Notes under the pieces: model-generated
What the model saw: the letters and a program-made list of their open reading frames with translations, nothing else
Told to the model about the DNA's origin: nothing
The model's database searches: none
Shown here: piece by piece, positions 33,012 through 41,803 of the stretch
Position numbering within the stretch: position 1 is the first letter of the stretch
Layout: the number at the start of each line of letters is the position of its first letter
Source: Paenibacillus terrigena DSM 21567
Lineage (GTDB): Bacteria > Bacillota > Bacilli > Paenibacillales > Paenibacillaceae
Assembly: GCF_000374845.1 (NCBI RefSeq)
Contig: NZ_KB895412.1
Coordinates: forward strand, 62,001 to 126,000
DNA length: 64,000 nucleotides
Direction: 5' to 3'
Program-made: the position numbers and the translations under genes

Positions 33012-33694
33012 GGTTGTTCACCGAAGCGATACCCAAAACCGTATACGGTTTGAATATATCGAGGCTTGGTCGCATCATCCTCTAATTTTCGGCGGAGATT
33101 GCGGATATGGGAATCCATTGTCCGATCATATCCGATGTACTCATCCGTCAGAGCAGTCTTTAATAATTGCAATCGGCTGAAGACGATTCCTGGCCGCGAC
33201 GCCAATGTATACAAAATTTTAAATTCGGTCGGTGTCAGCGCGATTTCTTCGCCGTCTTTGAATACCTGACATTTGGCCTCGGAGATGGTCAAGTTATCCA
33301 ACTTCAATAGCCTCGGCTGATCATCCGGGCCCCGCAGTCGGCGAAGCACGGCTCGAATCCGCGATGCGAGCTCGCGCAAGCTGAAAGGCTTGGTCAAATA
33401 ATCGTCTGCGCCGATTTCCAGACCGACGATTTTATCCGATTCATCCAATCTGGCCGTAGCCATAATAATGCCGCAATGCGATGTTTGTCTTAATTCGCGG
33501 CATACATCGATACCGCTTTTCTCGGGGAGCATCCAATCTAGCACGACAAGATCAGGTTGCTCCGAACGCGCAATTGCAAGCGCTTCCTTACCAGTTCGGG
33601 CTAACAATACGTGGAATCCTTCACGCTGCAAGAATGTCTGCATCTCATCCAGCAGATCCGGTTCATCCTCCACAAGCAACAATTTGATCTCCAA
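33008..33694 (-). CDS. OmpR/PhoB-type response regulator
   Basis: 228 residues from a TTG at 33694 (AAGAAGGGA just upstream). The open frame extends further but the extra residues do not fit the family. The receiver has acidic residues E9/D10, phospho-acceptor D53 in 'LDWMLPEKSG' and switch Lys in 'YLTKPFSL'. A C-terminal winged helix (about 130-225) includes 'LTPTEFKILYTLASRPGIVFSRLQLL' and 'VYGFGYRF'. Pairs with the overlapping kinase gene. Confidence 0.92.
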   Translation of the reverse strand: MEIKLLLVEDEPDLLDEMQTFLQREGFHVLLARTGKEALAIARSEQPDLVVLDWMLPEKSGIDVCRELRQTSHCGIIMATARLDESDKIVGLEIGADDYLTKPFSLRELASRIRAVLRRLRGPDDQPRLLKLDNLTISEAKCQVFKDGEEIALTPTEFKILYTLASRPGIVFSRLQLLKTALTDEYIGYDRTMDSHIRNLRRKLEDDATKPRYIQTVYGFGYRFGEQP

Positions 33695-33859
33695 AGTCAG
33701 TCCCTTCTTCCCGCTTAGTTTGAAACCATTATACCCTGATATTTGGGGAGAGTGACGAAGTCCTCGCAAAAAGAGAAAGATCTGCATATGATCTCGACAT
33801 TTGTTTTGTAAACTGAGTGGGAAGAAGCTATCCACATGATACCAATGGGAGGAACGGTT

Positions 33860-34483
33860 ATGAAAATTACAGTCATTGGCTCTACGGGACGAACGGGTAT
33901 GCATGTTCTCGAGCAAGGTGTTCGTCGAGGACATGAACTGACTGCATTTACACGAAGACCGCAATTATTGGCAAATTTCAACGGTATAAAAAACGTAGTG
34001 ACAGGGGACGGCCTTCTTTTATCTGATGTAAAAAAAGCTATAGAGAAGCAGGATGCCATCATTGCCATTGTAGGAGATAGTAAAATTCCGATTGCGACCG
34101 ATATTACTGGAACAATCATTCAAGCTATGTATGAGTCAGATGTAAATCGCATTGTGTGTGTGAGTTCTTACTTACTTGGATCAACGCGTCCAAGAGTGAT
34201 AACCCCTCTTTTCCAATGGTTATTGCGTCATTCTTTGGCGGATCGGTTATCTGCGGATCAATTAATCCAATCCAGTAAGACGGAATGGACGATTGTTCGT
34301 GCTACGAGATTGCTTGATAAACCAGCAACCGGTAACGTGCGTCGGCTAAAAGCAGGGCATGAATTCGAATTCGGTCCGTACGAGATTTGCAGGGCTGACT
34401 TGGCGGCCGTCCTTCTTGATATCGTAGAAAGTAGAGACGACAGCAAGTCTATTATCAACGTCACTTGGGGGAAAAGAAGATGA
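33860..34483 (+). CDS. NAD(P)-binding (NmrA/atypical SDR) protein
   Basis: 207 residues. Rossmann fold with nucleotide motif 'ITVIGSTGRTGMHV' at the N-terminus, matching GxxGxxG of atypical short-chain dehydrogenases (NmrA/YwnB type), and 'RIVCVSSYLLG' and 'WTIVRATRLLDKP' further on. These proteins act as NADP(H)-dependent reductases or redox sensors. ATG 33860 follows GGGAGGAA. The stop overlaps the next start (ATGA), so it heads a small operon with the frameshifted DUF6220-like gene. Confidence 0.82.
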   Translation: MKITVIGSTGRTGMHVLEQGVRRGHELTAFTRRPQLLANFNGIKNVVTGDGLLLSDVKKAIEKQDAIIAIVGDSKIPIATDITGTIIQAMYESDVNRIVCVSSYLLGSTRPRVITPLFQWLLRHSLADRLSADQLIQSSKTEWTIVRATRLLDKPATGNVRRLKAGHEFEFGPYEICRADLAAVLLDIVESRDDSKSIINVTWGKRR

Positions 34484-34865
34484 ACAATCAAGCGATTACC
34501 AGAATGCAACTGGTTTTTAAATGGATGGCATGGATCTGTGCGATTGCATTTTGCTTCAGGTGTTTCTCGCTGGTCTATCCTTATTCTGGGAAAGTTCCTA
34601 CTGGGCAAGTCATCAGGCCTTTTCCCGAGTGGTCACCATTCTGCCGTTGCTAATGCTCGTGACTTCCTTCATTGCCCGACTTCCTGTCTCCATTCGCCTG
34701 CGTAGTGCAGGACTGGTTGGCATGATCATCTTAATGGCAGTTACCGCCAATTTATCTTCGGGAGTTGCCTATTTATCGGCGCTTCACCCGGTAATCGCAG
34801 TCGTATTGTTCTTGGAAACGGTGTCCATCGCCCGAAAGGCCAGTACTCTCACAAAAGTAGATTAG
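34480..34865 (+). pseudogene. DUF6220-like membrane protein gene, frameshifted
   Basis: The first frame reads MNNQAITRMQLVFKWMAWIC and then goes out of register, ending at 34653. The second frame (from about 34550) continues with 'LLQVFLAGLSLFWESSYWASHQAFSRVV' and three more hydrophobic helices to 34865. Joined, they give a four-helix protein of about 128 residues with the layout of DUF6220. One base appears to be missing around 34550-34556 (GCATTTTGC). The start overlaps the upstream stop, so the gene was translationally coupled. It may be a true mutation or a sequencing error. Confidence 0.75.
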
Positions 34866-34924
34866 CAAGCATCAAGAGAGCAAGTATTTTAGAGAATTAC
34901 GCTAACCATCAATAATAATGGAGG

Positions 34925-35131
34925 TTGAAATGCTGCCCTAATCTATTTGATTATCTATTTCTCTTTCTATTCGTTATCGTGTCTGTCGTATCGCTGCATC
35001 TGTCTACGCAAAATTATGGGAAAAGGACGTATCGGTCAAGAACGAAAGTCATTGTGCTGTATAGCATATTCACAATCATTGTCCTCATTTATATGGGTTC
35101 AAAAATCATCACGGGAAGCAATATTGGCTAA
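34925..35131 (+). CDS. Small two-span membrane protein, start uncertain
   Basis: 68 residues with two hydrophobic helices ('LFDYLFLFLFVIVSVVSLHL' and 'VIVLYSIFTIIVLIYMG') separated by a basic loop. The only in-frame start is a TTG directly against GGAGG. The properly spaced ATG at 34930 is out of frame and meets a stop after three codons, so a one-base change may have damaged the 5' end. It precedes the MMPL transporter by 25 bp. Family not recognised. Confidence 0.4.
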   Translation: MKCCPNLFDYLFLFLFVIVSVVSLHLSTQNYGKRTYRSRTKVIVLYSIFTIIVLIYMGSKIITGSNIG

Positions 35132-35156
35132 AATCAGGCAACGGGGAGATGTCGCA

Positions 35157-37400
35157 ATGAAGAAGGATATTGGAATTGAAAAATGGGTGGCTGGTCCAAT
35201 AACCCGATGGGTTACCTTGCTTGTTTGGATGGTTGCAGTGGGGCTGTTAAGCACGCTGCTACCTTCCATTAACAAAGAAGTCGTAAACAACGTTCCCCCT
35301 CTGGGTGACTTCAAGCCTTCCATACAAGCGGGTGCTTTGGCTGCTAATGAATTCTCGAATGCCGATGACATTCCCGCACTTATCGTGTGGCAACGACAAG
35401 GCGGATTAACGGACGCGGACCTGCAGAAGATTCAGGCGCTTATGGAGACGTTGACGACAAATCCTGTGCCTAATCAAACATTCGTACCACCACTGCATCA
35501 AACATCTTTGCAGGCATTGAAAACGAAGCTCTCGGAGGATGGTAGTGCAATTGTCACACCATTATTTTTTAACAAACAGGCAGATGGAGTACAACTGGAA
35601 GAAAGCATAACCAAGGTCAAGGAGGATGCAACCGTGTTGTTCGGCTTAGATCCGTTCAACGTTGCCATCAACTCTTCAAGCAACCTCCACGCAAGAGTAA
35701 CCGGTCCAGTCGGCATCCAGGTTGACGCCGTCGGCTTATTCGGGCAAGCCGACAAACCGCTGCTTATCGGTACCGTGCTGCTCGTACTGGTATTACTCTT
35801 GCTTATCTACCGTTCACCGATCCTGGCGCTCATTCCGCTCGTCGCTGTCGGCTTCGCTTATCTTGTCATCAGTCCGATTCTAGGCTGGATGGCGCATGAA
35901 GGCTGGATTACGGTGGAATCTCAAGGGAAAAATATTATGTCGGTTTTATTGTTCGGCGCCGGAACAGATTATTGCCTGTTCCTCATTTCTCGGTTCCGTC
36001 AACTGCTGAGAATCGAATCTGATAAAGGCAAGGCGTTGCGTGAAGCCATATCCGGTTCATCCGGTGCGATCGCGATGAGCGGCTTCACCGTCGTCCTTGC
36101 GCTCATTGCGCTGCTTGCCGCGGAATACGGTCCGTACCAACGATTCGCTGCTCCATTCAGTATCGCTATCCTCATTATGGGATTGGCCAGCTTGACATTG
36201 GTCCCCGCATTGTTGGCCATTCTGGGTCGTGCTGCTTTCTGGCCATTCGTTCCCCGGACGACGGCCATGCAAGTTGATCGCGCCAAGCTTAAGGGGCGTT
36301 CCGCGCCAATCTTGTCGGTATCCTCCCGCAACCGTGTCGGTTCGCTTGTCGTACGGCGGCCATGGTTGATCATGATCACTGCCATCATCGTACTTGGCGG
36401 ACTGGCATTATTCACGACCCCAATTCAATTCACCTATGACAGGCTATCCTCCTTTCCCAAGGACATGGCTTCCCGAGAAGGATTCGCTGTCATAGGCGAG
36501 CAATTCTCGCCCGGCGAATTGGCTCCAGTTAAAGTAATGATCGATACCTATGGGAAGGAGTTGGATGTCGGGAATACTTTAGCCTCACTTCCTTATGTTA
36601 AGCATGTATCCGAGCCGCAGACCGGGAAGTCGAACTCCGAAATCTTGGCTTACGACGTACAACTCAACATGAACCCTTATTCAACGGAAGCGATGGATCT
36701 CATCCCGGAAATTCGTCAAGCAGCCGAGGAAGCGCTCTTACAGATCGGTGTCTCCGATGCAGCGGATCATGTATGGATTTCCGGACAGACAGCTGAGCAA
36801 TACGACACGAAAGTAACGGGCGAGCGGGATATGCGCATCATCTTTCCCATCATAATTGGATTGATTTCGGTGCTTTTGTTTGCTTATCTTCGCTCTTTGA
36901 TTGCTACAGCGTACCTCATTCTAACCGTCATCCTATCGTATTTATCGGCGCTGGGATTAGGATGGTTGGTCATTCACTACATCTTCGGGGCGGATGCTAT
37001 CCAGGGAGGCATACTGTTATACACATTCGTATTTATTGTCGCGCTTGGTGAGGATTATAATATCTTCATGATTTCAAGTATCTGGCAGAAGAGCAAGCGT
37101 ATGCCTTTGAAGCAAGCGGTCCAAGAAGGCGTAGGGGAGACGGGAGTAGTCATTACATCGGCAGGTCTTATTCTTGCGGGTACGTTCGCTGTTCTGGCCA
37201 CTATGCCGGTTCAATTGCTTATGCAGGTCGGTGTTATTGTAGCGATCGGAGTACTGCTCGATACGTTCATCGTCCGTCCTTTTCTGGTACCAGCTATTAC
37301 GCTGCTGCTTGGCAAATGGGCTTTCTGGCCCGGTCGTCGTAATGCGGCTGTGGTCTCGGAGTCACTATCTAACGAAAAAGAAATTGCAGGGAGAGTATGA
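35157..37400 (+). CDS. MMPL/RND-family transporter
   Basis: 747 residues with the duplicated MMPL layout. There is one N-terminal helix (about 18-38), an extracytoplasmic domain (40-185) and helices with 'FGAGTDYCLFLISRFR' (about 262-277), and a second half with helix, outer domain (about 430-555) and 'VALGEDYNIFMISSIWQ'. The two 'GTDY/GEDY' motifs are the proton-relay positions. Related proteins export lipids, siderophores or drugs. ATG 35157 follows GGGGAGATG; the open frame upstream has no support. Its substrate is unknown, and a TetR regulator and SpxH-like gene follow on the other side. Confidence 0.9.
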   Translation: MKKDIGIEKWVAGPITRWVTLLVWMVAVGLLSTLLPSINKEVVNNVPPLGDFKPSIQAGALAANEFSNADDIPALIVWQRQGGLTDADLQKIQALMETLTTNPVPNQTFVPPLHQTSLQALKTKLSEDGSAIVTPLFFNKQADGVQLEESITKVKEDATVLFGLDPFNVAINSSSNLHARVTGPVGIQVDAVGLFGQADKPLLIGTVLLVLVLLLLIYRSPILALIPLVAVGFAYLVISPILGWMAHEGWITVESQGKNIMSVLLFGAGTDYCLFLISRFRQLLRIESDKGKALREAISGSSGAIAMSGFTVVLALIALLAAEYGPYQRFAAPFSIAILIMGLASLTLVPALLAILGRAAFWPFVPRTTAMQVDRAKLKGRSAPILSVSSRNRVGSLVVRRPWLIMITAIIVLGGLALFTTPIQFTYDRLSSFPKDMASREGFAVIGEQFSPGELAPVKVMIDTYGKELDVGNTLASLPYVKHVSEPQTGKSNSEILAYDVQLNMNPYSTEAMDLIPEIRQAAEEALLQIGVSDAADHVWISGQTAEQYDTKVTGERDMRIIFPIIIGLISVLLFAYLRSLIATAYLILTVILSYLSALGLGWLVIHYIFGADAIQGGILLYTFVFIVALGEDYNIFMISSIWQKSKRMPLKQAVQEGVGETGVVITSAGLILAGTFAVLATMPVQLLMQVGVIVAIGVLLDTFIVRPFLVPAITLLLGKWAFWPGRRNAAVVSESLSNEKEIAGRV

Positions 37401-37544
37401 AGAAGTGGTTGTTGTCATTCCCAATCACGCTATTCACATCAATGGGTACGATAAAGATACCCGAAGTCCGACACCCATGGAGCAGAAGGGCGTCGGAGGG
37501 TGCCGACTCCAGCTTGGTTTGCTAGTCGCAATTGGGGAAGTTGG

Positions 37545-37564
37545 GCCATCCTTTGTAGGATGGC
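37545..37564. terminator. Hairpin terminator shared by convergent genes (repeat family member)
   Basis: GCCATCCT-TTGT-AGGATGGC, 8-bp stem abutting the stop codon of the minus-strand gene. The longer motif AGTTGGGCCATCCTTTGTAG is repeated almost exactly at 52427-52446. Confidence 0.75.
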
Positions 37565-38515
37565 TTATTTCGTGGTTGTAAAATAGGATTCCCCTAGAAG
37601 CTCCTTCACTTGGTAACTGCTTGGTGAAAGTTCTTTTTCAACAAAAGCGTTGACTTCCGACTTTTCAATATCATACATAACTTCAATTTCTTTAGAAAAT
37701 AATAGCTTTTCTTGTTCAAGCAAGATCGAAAGGGATGGTTGTTGTTCCGGTTGTATTTCTTCCTTATTTAGAATTTGCTGTAGACCCTCAACATAGGATT
37801 CTAACGGACGGCTACCGACGATTTTCAATCCTTTATTGTCCTCGTTGATCATAATGATCGTCGGGAAACCTCTAACGCCAAGGCTTCTAGCGAGACTAAA
37901 ATCTTCGTTCAATAATTGTTGGTCGGATTGTTGTTCGGCATCTTTGACAATGGCTTCTCCATCAAGTCCAAGCTGATTTACGATGTCTATCATGATGGAT
38001 TCCTCGGCGATATTTCGATTAAATACGAAGAGAGCTTCTCGTGATCGTCTTAAGTAATCATAGGCTAATGCATCGTTATGATTTTTTTGAATCACCTTAA
38101 ATACTCGAGAAGGTGGGTAGGAGGATTGGACCGGATGGTCGAGCATCAGTGAACCGTCAATCGGCATGCGCGAAAATGCGCCAACCTCTCTCCAGTGACC
38201 GAAGACGTCGGCAGGTCCTGATATTCCGTTACGGGGGTCGACAGGCTCATCACTCCATTTTTCCAGCAACCCGCCCATTACCGTATGAAAGTTGAAATAT
38301 TGTCCATACTGCTCTTTAAATCGACGAAGGACGGGATCAAGCGCCCAGCAGTGAGAGCAGATTGGGTCCGTTACATAATACACGTCAATGGATTTTTGGG
38401 GTTGATTAAAATCGATCATCTCCATATCGTCCTCCCCCGCTACACCACATACACCTGTCTCTAAATCACAAATCATATGATGATCGCTCGCCATTCGTTT
38501 ATCCTCATTTGCCAT
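37565..38515 (-). CDS. DsbA-family protein resembling the ClpXP adaptor SpxH (YjbH)
   Basis: 316 residues. Thioredoxin_5/DsbA-like fold with C53-S-H-C56 in 'VTDPICSHCWALDPVLRRF', an all-helical insertion and cis-proline 'GVRGFPTIIMI'. There is an acidic, cysteine- and histidine-bearing N-terminal stretch (1-40) and no signal peptide, so it acts in the cytoplasm. SpxH/YjbH delivers Spx to ClpXP for degradation; FrnE-like dithiol isomerases are the alternative. It diverges from a TetR regulator 136 bp away, unlike housekeeping spxH, and may be an inducible paralogue. Confidence 0.75.
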   Translation of the reverse strand: MANEDKRMASDHHMICDLETGVCGVAGEDDMEMIDFNQPQKSIDVYYVTDPICSHCWALDPVLRRFKEQYGQYFNFHTVMGGLLEKWSDEPVDPRNGISGPADVFGHWREVGAFSRMPIDGSLMLDHPVQSSYPPSRVFKVIQKNHNDALAYDYLRRSREALFVFNRNIAEESIMIDIVNQLGLDGEAIVKDAEQQSDQQLLNEDFSLARSLGVRGFPTIIMINEDNKGLKIVGSRPLESYVEGLQQILNKEEIQPEQQPSLSILLEQEKLLFSKEIEVMYDIEKSEVNAFVEKELSPSSYQVKELLGESYFTTTK

Positions 38516-38596
38516 GATTGTTGCCTCCCTGCAGTGGTTGTTTTTCCATCATTCTAGCCATAATCAATCGATCGGAACACCAATAGATCAGTCCAT

Positions 38597-38625
38597 TTGT
38601 CGTTTATGCAACACATTGATACAAT
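38597..38625 (+). promoter_or_regulatory. Candidate sigma-A promoter of the TetR gene
   Basis: TTGTCG (38597-38602), 17-bp spacer, TACAAT (38620-38625), 27 bp before the start codon. The divergent DsbA-like gene starts 82 bp upstream, so autoregulation by TetR could act on both. Confidence 0.5.
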
Positions 38626-38651
38626 TGTTTAAAAAGTCGGAGGGACATGAT

Positions 38652-39209
38652 ATGACGCAATCCAAGACAGATCCCCGAGTTTTACGAACTCGTAAGTTAA
38701 TCATGGACTCTTTTATTGAACTTTCAGGTAAAAAAGAGTTCAAGGATATTACCGTTAAGGATATTACAACAGAGGCTAAGATTAATCGCGCAACGTTCTA
38801 TTATCATTTTGAAGATATATATGACTTGCTCGACAAAGTATTATCGGAAGTTTTATTGATTAATTTGAATGCCATCGATTTCGAGAAAAGCGAACTAAAT
38901 GAAGCATCGATTATTGATATCTTCGTGGCCATAACGGACTTCCAGAAAGCTTTATCCAATCGGTGTCATAGAGGATATGATGAGACCATCGCCCGCATTA
39001 TTAGGGAGCAACTCGAAATCATTTTCTACGGCATGTTGCGAAAACAACAAACAGAAGAGAATGAATCTCTTAAAGTTACAGCCGTCATTTTAAGTTGGGG
39101 CATTTATGGCGCTTCTGTGGAGTGGAGGAGAAATCGTAACGAATCATCCCCGGAAGCATTTATTAAGTCGGCCATTCCTTTTCTGATGTCTGGGATTGAA
39201 CACGTGTAA
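38652..39209 (+). CDS. TetR/AcrR-family transcriptional regulator
   Basis: 185 residues. The N-terminal HTH (about 10-55, 'LIMDSFIELSGKKEFKDITVKDITTEAKINRATFYYHFEDIYDLL') is followed by a helical ligand domain of the TetR_C type found with this subgroup. ATG 38652 follows GGAGGGA; the longer open frame extends into the promoter. It is probably a repressor of the divergent SpxH/DsbA-like gene and of itself. Effector unknown. Confidence 0.9.
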   Translation: MTQSKTDPRVLRTRKLIMDSFIELSGKKEFKDITVKDITTEAKINRATFYYHFEDIYDLLDKVLSEVLLINLNAIDFEKSELNEASIIDIFVAITDFQKALSNRCHRGYDETIARIIREQLEIIFYGMLRKQQTEENESLKVTAVILSWGIYGASVEWRRNRNESSPEAFIKSAIPFLMSGIEHV

Positions 39210-39274
39210 GGTTGTTATCATGTCGTAACTAAGATAAAGAATGAATTTATTCCAATTGTAAGGATGATCTGCAT

Positions 39275-39958
39275 ATGAAAATTTTATTAGTTGAAGATGA
39301 TAAGACGATCGCGTCGGGACTGGAATATTCGCTGCAGCAAGATGGTTATCCCACCGTTCTGTGCCATGATGTCGCCTCAGCCAAAAAGACGCTCGCAGAT
39401 GACATCGACCAGTTCGCATTATGCTTGTTCGATTTACAGCTTCCGGATGGGAGCGGGTATGAATTGTGCAAGATGGTGAAGGAGCGGCGAGACATTCCGG
39501 TCATCTTCTTAACGGTGATTGACGATGAGGTCAATGTCGTGATGGGGCTTGACATGGGAGCCGACGATTATATTACCAAGCCTTTTCGAGTTCGCGAGCT
39601 GCTGTCCCGAATCAAGTCCGTCTTGCGGAGATACCAGAAGCCGTCCCAAGCCAGAGCGATCATCGACATCGACCATGTCCGAATCAACACACTGGAAGGC
39701 AAGGTACATAAGAACGGCGCCGAAATTTCGCTCACCGCTTTAGAGTATCGCTTATTGCTGATCTTCGGCAGTCACATTGGACAGGTTCTCACAAGGAATC
39801 AGCTTCTAGAGCAAATCTGGGACGTGGCTGGTGACTTCGTGAACGACAATACGTTAACAGTCTATATCAAAAGGCTGAGGGAAAAGCTGGAGGATGATCC
39901 AGGGCATCCGACTTTGATCAAAACGGTACGCGGTTTAGGCTATAAGGTTGGTGATTAG
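39275..39958 (+). CDS. OmpR-type response regulator (VanZ/ABC operon)
   Basis: 227 residues. The receiver has E7/D8/D9, phospho-acceptor D53 in 'LFDLQLPDGSG' and Lys in 'YITKPFRV'. A winged helix (about 130-225) follows, with 'LTALEYRLLLIFGSHIGQVLTRNQLLEQIWD' and 'VRGLGYKV'. This is the BceR/VanR type that controls peptide- or glycopeptide-resistance genes. The stop is directly followed by the kinase start. Likely target: repeats at 40974-41012 ahead of the two VanZ genes and the ABC transporter. Confidence 0.93.
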   Translation: MKILLVEDDKTIASGLEYSLQQDGYPTVLCHDVASAKKTLADDIDQFALCLFDLQLPDGSGYELCKMVKERRDIPVIFLTVIDDEVNVVMGLDMGADDYITKPFRVRELLSRIKSVLRRYQKPSQARAIIDIDHVRINTLEGKVHKNGAEISLTALEYRLLLIFGSHIGQVLTRNQLLEQIWDVAGDFVNDNTLTVYIKRLREKLEDDPGHPTLIKTVRGLGYKVGD

Positions 39959-40960
39959 ATGTTACGTAATCGAGAAATTCAACGATTATTGCTCTTCATG
40001 GGCTTGATCAGCTTCACAGCGCTCGTCGTCGCTGCTTTCATTTCGTCCGTCACAGTAGCGCTCGTCTTCATCCTATCCATGCTGCTTATTGGCACAAGTT
40101 TGTTATTCACGAGATGGAGATATCGTGAGCTAGCGAAGCTGTCCGTCTATTTGCGGGAAATTAGCAACGGCGATGATTCCCTCGACGTTCGCGATAATCA
40201 AGAAGGCGAGCTGAGCATTCTCAAGAATGATATTTATAAAGTAACGCTCATGCTATCGGAGCACCGGTCGTTATTGCAGCGGGACAAAATTCAACTGACG
40301 GATGCCATCTCCGATATTTCGCATCAGCTTAAGACGCCACTTACCTCCATGACGGTGATGGCGGATTTGTTAAGCGCCCCTGACCTGCCTCCGGCCAAAA
40401 GATCGGAGTTCACCCATCATATCCGCGTCCAGCTTGATCGCATCGATTGGCTGGTTTCTTCCTTACTCAAGCTATCGAAAATGGACGCGAAGACCATCCC
40501 ATTCAAAAAAGATCGAATCCTTGTTAAAAACCTGATCCAAAAGGCATTAGAGCCGGTACTGATTCCGATGGATATTAAGGGACAGTCGGTTTCCATCGCG
40601 GGCGATGACGACGTCTCTTTTGTCGGCGATTTCAATTGGACCGCTGAAGCGGTCATCAATATTTTGAAGAACGGCGTGGAGCATACGCCTGAGGGCGGAG
40701 CGATCACCATCGCATATTCCGAAAACGTGTTATTTACGGAAATAGTCATTGCCGACAACGGCAAAGGCATTCCGAAAGAAGATTTATCTTATATTTTCAA
40801 ACGTTTTTACAAAGGAAAGAACGCTGGCGAAGGAAGCATCGGCATAGGACTTGCGATGGCTCACAGCATCATAGCCAGCCAGAACGGCGTGATCGATGTA
40901 ACGAGCGACGGCGGGAAGGGTACGCAGTTTCGGATTAAATTTTACAAACAAGTGATTTAG
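39959..40960 (+). CDS. Sensor histidine kinase (VanZ/ABC operon)
   Basis: 333 residues. Two closely spaced membrane helices (about 10-30 and 33-53) leave no real outer loop, as in intramembrane-sensing kinases that detect peptide-antibiotic stress through their partner transporter. HAMP-like linker, HisKA with H122 in 'DISHQLKTPLTSM', HATPase_c with 'NILKNGVEHTP', 'DNGKGIP', 'FKRFYKG' and 'GSIGIGLAMAHSI'. It is translated immediately after the response regulator. Confidence 0.92.
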   Translation: MLRNREIQRLLLFMGLISFTALVVAAFISSVTVALVFILSMLLIGTSLLFTRWRYRELAKLSVYLREISNGDDSLDVRDNQEGELSILKNDIYKVTLMLSEHRSLLQRDKIQLTDAISDISHQLKTPLTSMTVMADLLSAPDLPPAKRSEFTHHIRVQLDRIDWLVSSLLKLSKMDAKTIPFKKDRILVKNLIQKALEPVLIPMDIKGQSVSIAGDDDVSFVGDFNWTAEAVINILKNGVEHTPEGGAITIAYSENVLFTEIVIADNGKGIPKEDLSYIFKRFYKGKNAGEGSIGIGLAMAHSIIASQNGVIDVTSDGGKGTQFRIKFYKQVI

Positions 40961-40973
40961 CGACACGCCATAA

Positions 40974-41028
40974 GTGACTGAATTGTCACCTCCATCGTCA
41001 CTGGAAAGTCATTTTAGACAGATAGAAT
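40974..41028 (+). promoter_or_regulatory. Candidate response-regulator binding repeats and -10 box ahead of the VanZ-ABC genes
   Basis: GTCAC at 40985 and 40997 and GTCAT at 41008 are spaced 12 and 11 bp, one helical turn each; GTGAC at 40974 is inverted to the first. A -10-like TAGAAT lies at 41023-41028 with no good -35, the usual layout of an OmpR-type activated promoter. Confidence 0.5.
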
Positions 41029-41061
41029 GATATTCATCAGCTAAGCGATGGAGGTAAGACA

Positions 41062-41802
41062 ATGCAATTGAAGCAACACCGAAAGATGATGTTGGCTATA
41101 ACCATATCTTATACCCTTTTAATTCTTTATTTTCTGTTTTTCGCTTTCGGTAGAGTAGGTAAGGTAGATCAAATCACCGAGTACACTTTTATTTTTTTGC
41201 CGGACGGTTTCTTTAGACTGCCGGGTCTATCCGATCTTCTACATCCTACGCTGATGGACTTTGTGGGTTTCGGGAACATCGCAGCTTTCATCCCTTTTGG
41301 CATCTTGATTCCGTTGTTATATCGGACCAACTTTATTCGATTCATGACATGGTTCATCCTATCCATTCTCGTGCTGGAGACGATTCAGGCACTAACGTTT
41401 CTCGGCAGCTTCGATATAAATGACGTCATACAGAACGCATCGGGCGCGGCCATTGGATTCGGGGCGTATAAGCTTGGCTTTCGTATGAAAAACGACTGGA
41501 GAAATATTGTTGCTACGGGCATTTACAGCGTTGTCTTGATGCTTGGGGTATGGGGGGTCTTCGGGCTGGTTGACCAAACGTTCACCAAAGAAATGGGTCC
41601 CGTTATGGCGATCAACGAATTGAAAGATAGTAACGGGAATCCATCGACAGGTACCAAACGGTACAGTCTCAAGATTGGCGGTCAAAACGTAGAACCCAGA
41701 TATCATGCGTATAGCGTCGAAGGCAAAAAAAAAGAAACGTACACGTATATGTGGGGCAATAAGGAGGAGACAAATCTCTCCTTGAATTATGGAGAGGTGT
41801 AA
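41062..41802 (+). CDS. VanZ-family membrane protein 1
   Basis: 246 residues. Four to five membrane helices in the VanZ fold: 'ITISYTLLILYFLFFAFGR', 'GFGNIAAFIPFGILIPLLY', 'WFILSILVLETIQALTFLGSFDINDVIQNASGAAIGF' (the conserved VanZ block with Glu and Asp) and 'IYSVVLMLGVWGVFGLV'. A short C-terminal extracytoplasmic tail follows. VanZ proteins give low-level teicoplanin or lipoglycopeptide resistance by keeping the drug off its surface target. GGAGGT precedes the ATG. Two bases after its stop the second VanZ gene begins. Confidence 0.9.
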   Translation: MQLKQHRKMMLAITISYTLLILYFLFFAFGRVGKVDQITEYTFIFLPDGFFRLPGLSDLLHPTLMDFVGFGNIAAFIPFGILIPLLYRTNFIRFMTWFILSILVLETIQALTFLGSFDINDVIQNASGAAIGFGAYKLGFRMKNDWRNIVATGIYSVVLMLGVWGVFGLVDQTFTKEMGPVMAINELKDSNGNPSTGTKRYSLKIGGQNVEPRYHAYSVEGKKKETYTYMWGNKEETNLSLNYGEV

Positions 41803-41803
41803 A

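Noticed and set aside
33695-33964. Extended N-terminus for the response regulator at 33008-33694
   Set aside because: The upstream residues show no family similarity, while the TTG at 33694 gives the normal length and has AAGGGA in front.
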